In this document: one piece after another, positions 22,291-33,020 of the stretch
Layout: each line of letters opens with the position of its first letter
How positions within the stretch are numbered: position 1 is the first letter of the stretch
Origin: Buxus sempervirens
Lineage: Eukaryota; Streptophyta; Magnoliopsida; Buxales; Buxaceae
NCBI GenBank assembly: GCA_947561395.2
Contig: OX387190.1
Span: 29,630,858-29,694,857 of the forward strand
Length of the DNA stretch: 64,000 bases
Direction of reading: 5' to 3'
Position numbers and translations under genes: made by a program
Notes under the pieces: generated by a model
The model's input: the letters and a program-made list of their open reading frames with translations, nothing else
The model's database searches: none
Told to the model about the DNA's origin: nothing

Positions 22291-24100
22291 TCCATTAGTG
22301 GATTGCCCTTTTCCTGAAGGTTTTAATGAACCTTCATCTTCAGGAAAAGCCTCTTTAGAAGGTTCTCAAAAAACCCAAAAAGATTTTTCAATTTTTTCTA
22401 GAAAATCTAAAGCTTTCAAAATGGTCCAGACTGCTTATGAGCCATATATACAGACTGAATTAGAGCAAGTTGAATATGACTTCGATCTCGAGCTCGACTT
22501 CGACCTAATGGGGATCGAAGAGGAGATCGAGGCCGAAGACGATGACCTTCCAAGAGAAATATCATATCAATTGGAACGTCACGAAAAGGGTATTCAACCT
22601 AATATTGAAGAAACCATTTCCACAAACCTGGGAACCGAAGAGGACCCAAAAATTGTAAAGATTGGTGCATGCTTGTCTGAAATGCAGCAGAAGGAAATGT
22701 CCCAATTCTTGGCCGATTACAAGGACGTGTTCGCATGGTCTTATCGGGATATGCCAGGGTTGGATACAGACATGGTTGTACACAGGTTGCCAATCCTGCC
22801 AGGAGTAAAGCCTATTAAGCAGAAATTGAGAAGGTTGAAACCAGAATGGACTTTGAAAGTCAAAGATGAAGTAGTAAAGCAGTTTCAAGCCGGGTTTTTG
22901 GCGGTGTCCACATACCCTGATTGGCTAGCCAATATAGTCCCAGTTCCAAAGAAGGATGGAAAAGTCAGGATGTGTGTGAATTACAGGGATTTGAACAAGG
23001 CGAGCCCGAAGGATGATTTTCCATTGCCACACATCGACATCTTGGTTGATAATACGGCAGTGCACAGCTTGTTCTCTTTCATGGATGGCTTTTCCGGATA
23101 CAACCAAATCAAAATGGCAAAGGAGGATCAAGAGAAAACCGCTTTTATCACTCCTTGGGGAACTTTTCACTACACAGTCATGCCTTTTGGATTGAAGAAT
23201 GCCGGGGCAACATATCAGCGAGCCATGACGGCCCTTTTCCATGATATGATCCACAAAGAGATGGAAGTCTATGTGGATGATATGATTGCCAAATCATGTG
23301 AAGAGGAAGACCACTTGATCAATCTAAAGAGGGTATTTGACCGTCTAAGGAAGTACAGCTTAAGGCTTAATCCAGCAAAGTGTGTCTTTGGAGCCACATC
23401 AGGGAAATTGTTAGGCTTCATTGTAAGCAGAAGAGGGATTGAGATAGACCCGTCTAAAGCCAAGGCAATCATTGAGATGCCATCTCCTAAGACTGAAAAA
23501 GAAGTTAGGGGCTTTCTGGGAAGAATTCAGTATATCAGCCGGTTCATAGCACAACTCACTGCTATTTGTGAGCCGATCTTCAAACTTCTAAGGAAGAATA
23601 ACCCAACTATATGGAATGAGGATTGCCAACAAGCATTCGACAAAATAAAAGATTATCTGTTAAATCCACCTGTTCTAGTACCACCAATCCCAGGGAAACC
23701 ACTGATTCTGTATCTATCAGTTCTAGAAACATCAATGGGATGCGTATTGGGGCAGCATGATGAAACAGGCAAAAAAGAAAAAGGCTATCTACTATTTGAG
23801 CAAGAAGTTTACAGATTATGAGACAAGATATTCGCCTTTGGAAAAGACTTGTTGCGCTTTGGTCTGGGCAACTCAGAGGCTTAGGCACTATTTCTTAAGC
23901 TATTCAACTTTGTTGATTTCCAGGATGGATCCGTTGAAATATCTGTTTGAGAAGCCGACTTTAACTGGTAGAACAACGAAGTGGCAGCTTTTGCTTTCAG
24001 AATTCGACCTGACATATGTCACTCAGAAAGCAATCAAAGGTCAGGCAATTGCTGACCACCTAGCTGAGCATCCATTACCAGATTATCAACCTCTTAAGAC
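22291..24100 (+). pseudogene. Tat-A reverse transcriptase and RNase H
   Basis: The reverse transcriptase spans about 22790-23420 with VPVPKKDGKVRMCVNYRDLN, MDGFSGYNQIKM, MPFGLKNAGATYQ and the catalytic VYVDDMIAKS near 23267. The connection (RRGIEIDPSKAKAI, VRGFLGRIQYISRFI) leads into the first RNase H domain. A frameshift in an A-rich run at about 23765-23785 falls inside RNase H (GQHDETGKK to AIYYLSKKFTDYE). Together with the other breaks this makes the element dependent on other copies for movement. Confidence 0.92.
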
Positions 24101-24600
24101 GAATTTCCCTGATGAGGCCATCTTATTTGCTGAAGAAGAAGAAAGTGAAGACTCCTGGCAGATGTTCTTTGATGGGGCTGCAAATATGAATGGAAATGGG
24201 ATCGGCGCAGTATTAGTAAAGCCAGATGGTTCACATATCCCAATCGCAGTGAAATTGAGGTTTCAGTGCACGAACAACATAGCAGAGTATGAGGCATGTA
24301 TAATCGGATTACAAGCTGCTCTAGACCATGATGTTCAAGAACTTGACGTATATGGAGATTCGAGTCTTATCATCTTCCAAACAACTGGGGAATGGAAAAC
24401 CAAAGATCATAAATTGATCCCATATCACCAATATTTGGAAGAAATAAGTACCAAATTTACTCGAATTTCTTTTAGCTATATGCCAAGGGCTAAGAATCAG
24501 TTTGCGGATGCCTTGGCGACATTGGCCTCAATGGTTAGTATTCCAGAAGGGGTAGACATACAACCACTTGAAATTGAAGTCAGAGACGAGCCAGCTTACT
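24101..24600 (+). pseudogene. Tat-A second, archaeal-type RNase H
   Basis: This second RNase H-like domain follows the ordinary one. The acidic residues are in MFFDGAANMNGNGIG (about 24163-24207), NNIAEYEACIIGL, VYGDSSLI and ADALATLAS. A dual RNase H is the recognised hallmark of the Tat lineage of plant Ty3/gypsy elements. The frame is open through this domain. Confidence 0.9.
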
Positions 24601-25886
24601 GTCTTGTTTTGGAAGGAGCGCAAGAAACAGAAATACCATGGTTCCAAGATATCAAGAATTTCTTGGATAATCGAAATATTCCAGAAAGCGCTAGTCCCAC
24701 TGAAAAAAGAACAATACAGAAGTTAGCAGGACAGTTCCTTCTAAGTGGTGGGCAGTTATATAAGAGATCTTACAATAATGTTCTACTCAGATGCGTCACC
24801 AAGGTTGAAGCAGAAAGGTTGATTGAAACAGTGCACGGGGGAGTCTGTGGGCCGCATATGAATGGACACATGCTCGCAAGGAAAATCCTGTGATTGGGAT
24901 ATTATTGGTCCACTATGGAGCACGATTGTTGTCTACATGTTAAGAGATGCCATTTGTGCCAAATATACGCCGACAACAAGCATGCACCACCAAGTGAGCT
25001 GCACAGCATGACCTCTCCATGGCCGTTCTCTATGTGGGGTATTGACGTCATTGGGATGATTTCTCCAAAAGCGTCTAATGGACACCGGTTCATTCTAGTG
25101 GCAATTGATTATTTCACAAAATGGGTTGAAGCTGCTTCGTATGCAAATATCACAGGAAACCATGTTCTTAAGTTTCTAAAGCACAACATAATTTGTCGCT
25201 ATGGGTTGCCAAAAGCCATAGTTTCAGACAATGCTTCAAATATTAAGAACAAGGATATGAAGGAGATGTGTGAGCAGTTTCAGATAACTCATCACAAATC
25301 AGCCCCTTACAGGCCAAAGATGAATGGAGCAGTAGAAGCGGCAAATAAGAATATAAAGAAAATAATCCAGAAGATGGTGGTAAGCTATAGAGATTGGCAC
25401 GAGATGTTACCATTCGCTCTCCATGCTTACAGAACCTCGATCCGAACTTCTACTGGGGCAACGCCATATTCCTTGGTTTATGGAACAGAGGCAGTCTTAC
25501 CTGTTGAGGTAGAAATCCCTTCATTAAGAGTGCTTATGGAAACAGAGCTTGAAGAGGCTGAATGGGTTCAGTCTAGATATGAGCAACTTAATCTGATAGA
25601 AGAAAAGCGGTTGAATGCGCTTTGCCATGGTCAACTGTATCAGAGGAGAATGGCCAGAGCCTACAACAAGAAAGTGAAGCCCAGAGCTTTCCAAGTGGGG
25701 AATCTAGTCTTAAAGAAGATATTACCATTTCTGGAAGACCCTCGTGGAAAGTTTAAGCCAAATTGGGAAGGACCTTATGTAGTAAAGAAGGTCTTGTCAG
25801 GAGGCGCTCTTATCTTGACAGAAATGGATGGGGCAGATTTTCCTGAGCCAATCAACTCCGATGCGGTCAAACAATATTTCCCTTGA
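24601..25886 (+). pseudogene. Tat-A integrase
   Basis: The integrase has an HHCC finger (HGGVCGPHMNGH to CHLCQIY) cut by a TGA at 24891-24893, where Arg (CGA) is expected. The core then has GIDVIG, VSDNAS and the Glu of NGAVEAANKN as the D-D-E triad (about 25040-25340). A C-terminal domain (VLKKILPFLEDPRGKFKPNWEGPY) ends at 25886. Apart from the stop the domain is complete. The enzyme would insert the element cDNA into chromosomal DNA. Confidence 0.92.
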
Positions 25887-26936
25887 AGGAATATCACAAA
25901 GAAATGATCCGAGGCCATTTTCCTTCATCCCTCACAAATTTTAATATCCCTAGATTAAACCAAGTTGAGCCTGTTCGTGTTTTAAAGAACCTAAACTGGA
26001 GCTTACAGTCGCGATAGGGGCAGGGTTAATAGAGAAACAAAAAGGGAAATAGCAAAGAAAGGCCAAATACAAAGAAAAAGAAAAAAGGCCAATATTGGGA
26101 ATGGGGGGTCGCATCCATTATGACTGTAAGCCCAGTTGTCCCATTTTCAAGATGTTAAAATGTTGAGCCTATAATAACCTTCTTTCATAAACTCAACCCA
26201 GCCTTCGTTTCGTCCTATTGGTCAAGTCCTCGGTGATCTGGGTGTATTCCTTCAAGCTCGAGATGTCGAAAGGGCAATGACGGAATAAGTAAGCCGGTCC
26301 TAGTGAAAACCGTAACAGGCACTAGGGGCAATATTGGCAGAAAGAAGGCGAAAGAAAAAAAAAAGAATAAAAGAAAAGAAAGAAACAAGGAAAAGGTCAC
26401 CAACCGCACTTGGAATGCAGATTGAACCAAACCGCCCTTTTTCTACGGTTTTGGCAGAAGGGCTATGCAACCGCATATTGAAGACGGTTTTGGCTAAACC
26501 GTTCTGAATGCGCGGTTTTATGCAGCAAAATTGAATTGAGCAGATTTTCTGCACAGGACTGAACCAGTAGGTTGGGGCAGGCCCCCTGGAAGTGGGGAGG
26601 AAACTTGGGAATGAGTCTAAGGGTTCCAAGGGGGACGGATTGGCTTCCTCCTCATTAACTGAAATACCCTTTTTGCCCAACTTACTTCAATTCATCCAAC
26701 TATATGGGATTAAAGCATTATGGACCAATTTACAATAAAAACACACAAAAATGAAAATTATATTTTGGCCGATGATGAGAAATCAGTGACTTTTCATTAA
26801 GACTGTCAGTTTTTACAAGCATATGAGAGTTCTGAGGCCAATAGTATAAAAACCTATTTTGTATTCTCTATCTTTCCACTAGTGGAGTTTCTCTTTGTAC
26901 AGAAGTGTAAAAAAGGAAAAAATACAATAAAAGGGG
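25887..26936. other. Spacer between pol and antisense gene A
   Basis: About 1 kb lies between the convergent integrase and gene A frames. It contains the dyad-module cluster 26402-26517 and A/G-rich stretches near 26040-26090 and 26340-26390. Bases 26820-26930 are similar to the 3' flank of gene A in Tat-B (61380-61490, inverted) and are probably its 3' UTR. I see no coding sequence. Confidence 0.65.
26402..26517. promoter_or_regulatory. Four dyad modules between pol and gene A
   Basis: The units start at 26402, 26430, 26469 and 26497. The last three have AACCG and CGGTT arms with 11 bases between. The first has lost its right arm (CAGAT in place of CGGTT). No TATA-like box or gene start is obvious next to it, unlike the other clusters. 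Confidence 0.75.
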
Positions 26937-29511
26937 CTAATCTCTATCCCCTAGCCTTTCCTCAAGCTCTCTGATCCGAGCCGCCTGAACCGCCACAAGC
27001 CTTTCAGCCCCCTCTGCATCTGGGTCACTGAGGAATGAGATGACGTCATCTGAGAGGGTCTGCCTAGTCCTCATATCTCGGAGCCTGGCCATGGTATCGT
27101 CATGCCTGCGCCATGCAGCTCTCACCTCGAAGCGACGGGCCTGTATCTGCTCAGATAATCGCCGCTCCAGATCTTCCTTCTCCAATCTCAAGGTTCGGGC
27201 CTCCTCCACCCATATGAGCTGAAGCCGCCTATGAGAAGCCCGCTCGGTCTCCAAGAGGTCCTCATAAGTAGGACACGGGATAGCAGGAGGATCCACCGGT
27301 ATGGAAGCGCAGCTCTGCACCTGCTCTCTAATCCAGAAAATATAGTCCTTCTCATGCAATTTGGAGAAGACAAGACCTCTCAAGAAGCAGGCCTGCGACC
27401 ATTCCTTCAATAACCGGAAGGATAGGCCCATGGTAGCCGGTGTGAGCGGACCTATGAGCTCTTCATATCCCTGAGGTACCAGGATCCCCTGCACCTCCTC
27501 TCCAAACTGCCGGATGACCCTCAAAGGCAAATAAAGCAAGGCAGACCTCAAGCCCATGAGCACCGCGAAATTCTGGTCGGAGAAGCTGATCACTGTCTCG
27601 ACAGAAGGCTGATAAGCACCAGGCCATCTCACCTGGTCGTCCTGAAGCGTCCCCAAGAAAGCAAACCATCCCTGTTTGCCACCATGGATATTGGGACACC
27701 CCCTGTTGCTCATCAAAACAGGAATATTTAGCCGAGGGAAGAAACGGCGGGTGATCTCTTCAACTTGACTCAGGTGGTCAAGTAGCCAAAGCTGCAAATA
27801 AAAGGGAAGCATTTCCAACCTTAGAAAATTTCAATTTTGCAATAAAAATTACAATTCAAAGAAAGAGGTTCAGATTTTACCTGAAGTATAGGGGCGCAGG
27901 CAAGGAAACTTTTCTGCTTCCGGTGATAGCAGTCAGTCAAGGCCTGGTACATTTCAGCCAGGATCATAGGGGCAAGCCTTTCGCGCTCCCTAACTTGGCA
28001 AATGACTGAAATGAGGGATAAATCAACCTCGCTATCACCTCGGGGGAATAAAAGTTGATTAACCACTATCAAGGTCAAAGCATTGAACCGGGCCGGCTGG
28101 TTTGGGCTATTCAACAGCTTTTCAGTCAAAAATGACTTTGATAGGGTCAATAAGGCATCGGCTTCCCCTAACTCTTTCTTGTTAATCCCTAAAAAAGTGG
28201 AGGCTTCCTTTTTGAAGCTCGGTTTGAGAGGTGGGTTGACTACTTTCTTAGAGAAGCTGAGGTTGAGGATGGTTTTGACCTCCTCGACTGTAGGGGTCAT
28301 CTCTTTTTCCCCAAACCTGAAGAGGTTCAATTGAGGCTCCCAATGCCAAATTAGTGCCTCTATAATTTCCCATTTTAGGGGAACCTTTGGGATTGAGAGG
28401 AGGTGGCCTAGATTGGCAGAGGCCCAATCCACCTCATCTTGAGGAGTCATTGAGGAGACCCACTGTGCGCGCGTGGGAAACGCGGCACGGGGTAATTCGG
28501 AGTCGCCACCGCCTGATGGGGTGCAGGCGGACACCTGAGTGCCTAATCTTGTCTATTTAGGGCTTTTGGTCTGCAGCTTGAGATTCTAAGTCGATTCTCG
28601 GTTGCGGTCTGGGGAAGTCCGTAGACACCCCAGTCCACCCCGTTGGATGACGGGTCCCGTGGGTTCCCTGATTTGAGTCAGCTCTCTTGCTTGGTTCTCA
28701 CCCGATTCCTAATCCAGCAGGCATTTAAGTTAGGTCTAGGCGGGACCACCTGAGTGGTGTGGGTCCCTTTAGTTGATTTTATCTTTGCTTAACTTAAATT
28801 GTCTGAGTCTGATTGGGTGGGCCCCGTTGGAAGGTCCACGGTGTCCTTGGCGGGCTTGTGTGAGCCCATGTACCCATGTGGGCCTCGGTCTAAGCCTAGG
28901 AGGCCTTGTGGGCTTAGGTTAATGAGTTGATTTCACTTAATTTATTTAAGTTTGAACTTTTAGGTGATTTTCATGCAAAGGGTTGGACTGCATTGGTTTG
29001 CGGGCCCCTGGGTGAGCCCCCATGGTGGTTGCCAAATAGTATTGATTTATCTTTCTTGAGTTGAGCCAAAATGGATTGGTCATTGGGCTTGGGACCCATA
29101 GCCCAATTTTAGGCTTGAAAGCCTGAGTTCTAGAAGTGTAGGGCTTGCACCCTAACTTGGGTTGACTAGTGGGCTTTGGTGGGCCCGATAGGCCCTTGCC
29201 CGTGGTCTCGGCCAAACCACGCAATTCATGCATTCATTCCACACATCAAGTTCGGGGTGGGCCACATTAGGCTTGGCCCACTTGGTTCAGTTAACGACTT
29301 TAAGTTGCTTAATTGCATGCTTAAGGAGTTTATTGGGCTTGGTGGGCCCCGTTGGAAGGCCCACTAGTGTACCAAATTGGACCGGTGGTCCAGGTCCCAA
29401 GTCGGGTTTCCGGGTGACCCGGAAACCCTGTTGGTTCAGTGGTTTTGGTTCAAATCGCCCCAAAATTCGGCAAGACATCAAAACATACAAAAAAAACACA
29501 TTTCTGGGTGT

Positions 29512-29571
29512 ATCCGGCCTCAGTGGCCGGATACACATGGGCCCTAGGTGATCCGGCCTGAGTTGCCGGAT
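29512..29571 (-). promoter_or_regulatory. Two dyad modules in the Tat-C LTR, distal group
   Basis: Two 21-bp units (29512-29532 and 29551-29571) have ATCCG and CGGAT arms and 11-base centres GCCTCAGTGGC and GCCTGAGTTGC. They lie about 2 kb downstream of the LTR TATA box in transcription direction. Confidence 0.8.
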
Positions 29572-31561
29572 CACCTCAAAATTGCCTTTTTGTGGGCTTA
29601 GGCCATTGGGATGGCTTCCAGGGGTTTCCTAAGGCCTTTCTAAGGTTTGGTGGGCCCCTGGGAGGGCCCACACTAGCTCAGGTTTGGGGGGAAGGCCTCA
29701 TTTGGCCTCCCCTTTTGGTTTCTCATAAAGCTATGGAGACATGGGAAGGCATGGGGCTTGCTGCCCTTATCCCTCCTTCTCCAACAATTACAGCAGCAAG
29801 GTATGGGGCCTTGCACCTCCAGATTCCATGATTCCATGCTATCGCTTCGTAAGAAATTAGAACCCAATGGCCATGCATCCGAACGGTCAAATAAGAGCAA
29901 GAGAACAGCAGCTAACAAAAGAAGCTCACATGGGCCTTAATCATGCAATGGTGGTGAGCAATGCATGGGGTTTGTAGGGGCTCGGGTTACCTTCATGGTG
30001 CCCACAATGGGGCTTGGCACTCAACTAAATCTTGACCAATGGGGGCTGCTGCTGCTGCCTGCAGCAGCCCCACAAGGGTCTTGCATACTCATCAAGACGG
30101 CATGAGAAAAATAATTAAAAAGGGGACATGTTGTGCACTCATAGGAGGTGAACACATGGGGCTTGAGGGGCTGTGTAGGCATGTTAATGCATGACCAGGG
30201 GCAGCAAGTGGTCATTCAACAAACAAACAACAAGAAAAAAAACAGCAACCACTAAGCATCAAGAAGGCCTCTCACAAAAGGCTCAATATGCATACGGGGA
30301 CCCCTTGGGATTGGTGGGTAAGCACCTCCACCTGACACTTGGGGTGGGGGTGCCTTGGGGGCTCGGTTGAGGTGGCAAATCTGCTGGGAACAGCAGTGGC
30401 ATCAAAGTCCACTGCTGTTCCCAGCAGCAACTTGAAGGCAACACTATAAAGGGGGTGCGGGAGGCATGCTATCACGCAAAGAACACCAAGTTACCAGGGG
30501 TGGGGGGGAGCATGCTTAACACTTCTAACAGTGGCATAGTGAGGAGGAGAAATCACAGAAAAATTGCATGTGTAAAGGAGAAAGAAGAAGGATCATGCTT
30601 GCACTCGACCACATTCATGACACAAAAAAAACAGGTTCTCACCATGGCATAGGTTACATGCACAGTTTTTTTCATCACTCACCAGTAGGCGATACCATAC
30701 ACCACCCTTATTCATTTATCCATACGAAAATAAAAAGACAGTAGATTGGCACATACGCCAAGATGAAGCTTGGGGAAGGTTAACCATGCTCATGCAAAGA
30801 TGAAGCTTGGGGAGGGTTAACCATGCTCATGCAAAGATGAAACTTGGGGAGGGCTTACACCACCTGTTTGTTTCACCTAGATCTGAACTCAGATTCCCTA
30901 CCTACCACAAAGCTCTTAAAGAAGGGAAAAAGAAGGGGGGATATATATGGGGGTACACAAGAGGAAAATGCTAGTAGGGGACATGCTCCCTTTTGATGAT
31001 ATGAAACATGCATCCTAAGGAAGACAAGCATGCAAACCAGCAACTGGAACAAGCATTCTAGACACTAAACAGCGACTTAACAAGCCCAAGAGTGCTTAAC
31101 AAAAACCCTCCCTCTCTCCCTAGGACGAAATACCTACCTCCTCTCTTCTCTTTTGGAGGATTTCATGGTGAAATGGAGGGACTAGAGCATACAACCACTT
31201 AAAAGGAATTTGATCTAAAGTATGGGAGAGACCAACTCATGCCATAACAAGGACTAACCAATATCATGTATGTAATGTAAAAATTAGTGAGAAACAATAC
31301 CTTGGGGTGGTGGGTGTTCCTTGAAGCTTGGATAGCTGCCGGACACCGATTGGATGCTCAAGCTCTCTCCCAACAGCAACTAACTCCTCTTTATTGTAGC
31401 AAGGAAATGAAGGAGAAGGAGGTGGTGGGGGTGAGATGATCTTGGAAGGGAGTGGGAGGGTAGTGGGGGCAAAAAGGGTGCTGGGAGGAAGGATACGAAT
31501 GGAGAGGAATGTTTGGAAAAATCCCAAAATAGACCAACCATTGGAAAGGGGGCTGCTGCCC

Positions 31562-31570
31562 CCTTTTATA
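31562..31570 (-). promoter_or_regulatory. TATA box of the Tat-C LTR
   Basis: The minus strand reads TATAAAAGG directly after the module group at 31583-31824. Confidence 0.65.
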
Positions 31571-31582
31571 AAAAATTAATGT

Positions 31583-31824
31583 ATCCGGACTTGGAGTCCG
31601 GATACACTATATATCATGTGTATCCGGACTCCAAGTCCGGATACATTAAGCTACCTTTGTATCCGGACTTGGAGTCCGGATACAAAACATAATAATTGGC
31701 AAAATTGATTTCCGCCGCGAATTTGTCGGAGAATCGGCGCGAATCTTGCCGAGCAAATCTTCGTATCCGGCCTTGGAGTCCGGATATACACAAGGGTATG
31801 TGTATCCGGTATATTTGACCGGAT
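31583..31824 (-). promoter_or_regulatory. Five dyad modules in the Tat-C LTR, promoter group
   Basis: The units start at 31583, 31622, 31661, 31765 and 31804. Each is 21 bp with ATCCG and CGGAT arms, and three share the centre GACTTGGAGTC or its complement. The group ends 13 bp upstream of the minus-strand TATAAAAGG. Confidence 0.88.
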
Positions 31825-32671
31825 ACAAATCGAAAAATTACGGATTTGCCCTTCGACTTGACCGATTCGACCGATTCGACCGATTTGACACTTTTGGATA
31901 TCTACGGATTGCCCCGCACGAATTTTTGTTTAGTCCTTGAGATTTTTGGATATTCAAGATTTAGTCCCCGAGATATTTCGCTGCGTTGGCAGCCACGTGT
32001 GCAGTTCTTGCGCCACGTGTGCAGTTTCCGGCTTTTGCTGCCCGGAAACTTCGACAACTCATATCTCTTTTATCTGATCTCCGATTTGAGCAAACTCAAT
32101 TGCGTTGAACTTGTATCGGAGCCCTCTATTCAATGACATAGGGTTAGCACTTGGCACGGGGTTCAAGGAAAAGTCAACTTTCGGCTCATCCTCAAGTTTG
32201 ACCGCCCGCAGAACCCTCATCCGGACTCTGATTCCAGCAAACCCAGTTGCGTTGGAACCGTGTCGAGATTCTCTATCCATTGAGATGAAGCATGGTAGCC
32301 AGATTTCATTTGATCGAAAGGTCAACTTTCGACCCCCCTTGGGTTTGACTTTTTAACAGGATTTTGTATTTTTGGCTTTTTGGGAGCGCAAAAATGAGGT
32401 GCTTACACCCACCTCTCATAAAATGTATCTACAATGGCATACTTAGTCAAATTAGGAGGTTTGGACCTAATTTTTGGTCTAGGTGCTGGTATTTCAGGTA
32501 CGGAAGATGAAGAAGGCACAGAAGCTGAACCAGAAGCCATTGATGGGCAAAAGTGGATTAAAGGCAGCTAGGAGAGAGAAAATCGCCGAAACAGGGGGTT
32601 TCTGACCTAAGCAATACATCAAAATGACGTCCTGCCCGCAATTCGCGGCTTTAAAATAACCTAAGGGCAAA

Positions 32672-32789
32672 AACCGCATACACAGAACGGTTATGCCTGA
32701 ACCGCACTTAATATGTGGTTGCATTCCCGCAAGGTTTAAAAACCGCGGAATAAGTACGGTTCTTGTATAACCGCCCTGAATGTACGGTT
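32672..32789 (-). promoter_or_regulatory. Dyad-module cluster upstream of Tat-A gene A
   Basis: Four units start at 32672, 32700, 32741 and 32769. The arms are AACCG and CGGTT; the unit at 32700 has a TGGTT right arm. They lie 130-250 bp upstream of the gene A start codon (32540), with an AT-rich TTATTTTAA on the minus strand at 32651-32659. The arm type matches the Tat-A LTR, not the nested Tat-C LTR. Confidence 0.82.
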
Positions 32790-33020
32790 TTTGCACAAAA
32801 AAGGGTTTTTTCTCCTTTCCTTTAATAAGTCATGTTCCCAGAAAACCTGTCACCTGTATAACAGTTATAACATGACAGGCATACACAAATGAACAAAAAA
32901 ATCTACAAAAAAGAAACAAAACCAAATAATCTTCTCTTTTTATATATAACTGAAAGTGGATACAGCATGTTTATATACAACTGTCAAATAAATCCTAAAT
33001 CTAGACCTATCTCCTACAGG

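Larger units (their letters stand above)
28464..32407 (-). mobile_element. Tat-C: 3.94-kb solo LTR nested in antisense gene A
   Basis: On the minus strand it starts TGTAAGCACC at 32407 and ends at 28464. The plus strand begins TGTGCGCGCG at 28464 and is flanked by CCCAC at 28459-28463 and 32408-32412. No gag or pol is present, so it is a solo LTR of unusual length. Its end is similar to the LTR at 61747-64000 (GTGGCGACTC block at 28500-28509, inverted). It holds two groups of dyad modules with ATCCG and CGGAT arms (29512-29571 and 31583-31824) and a TATA box at 31562-31570. The intervening 29600-31500 is low in coding potential, and I recognise no gene in it. Confidence 0.9.
26937..32540 (-). 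pseudogene. Tat-A antisense gene A: PMD-like protein, split by a solo LTR
   Basis: This two-exon gene lies antisense to pol. Exon 1 runs from ATG 32540 to 32413, continues after the nested solo LTR at 28463-28458, and ends at 27881 (GT donor 27880-27879). The intron ends in AG at 27793-27792, and exon 2 is 27791-26937. The product, about 521 residues without the LTR, has no stop. Residues about 40-290 resemble the plant mobile domain (PMD): KWEIIEALIWHWEPQLNLF, EMTPTVEEVKTIL, RFNALTLIVVNQLLFP, and ILQLWLLDHL across the splice. A coiled coil follows (TERASHRRLQ to RELEERLGDRD). PMD proteins are linked to silencing and genome stability in plants; a role here is inference. The homologue in Tat-B at 59592-61343 has the same intron position. 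Confidence 0.8.

Noticed and set aside
29228..29574. Frames of about 100 codons on both strands within the Tat-C LTR
   Set aside because: They fall across the LTR dyad modules and G-rich sequence; both strands are open only because of composition.
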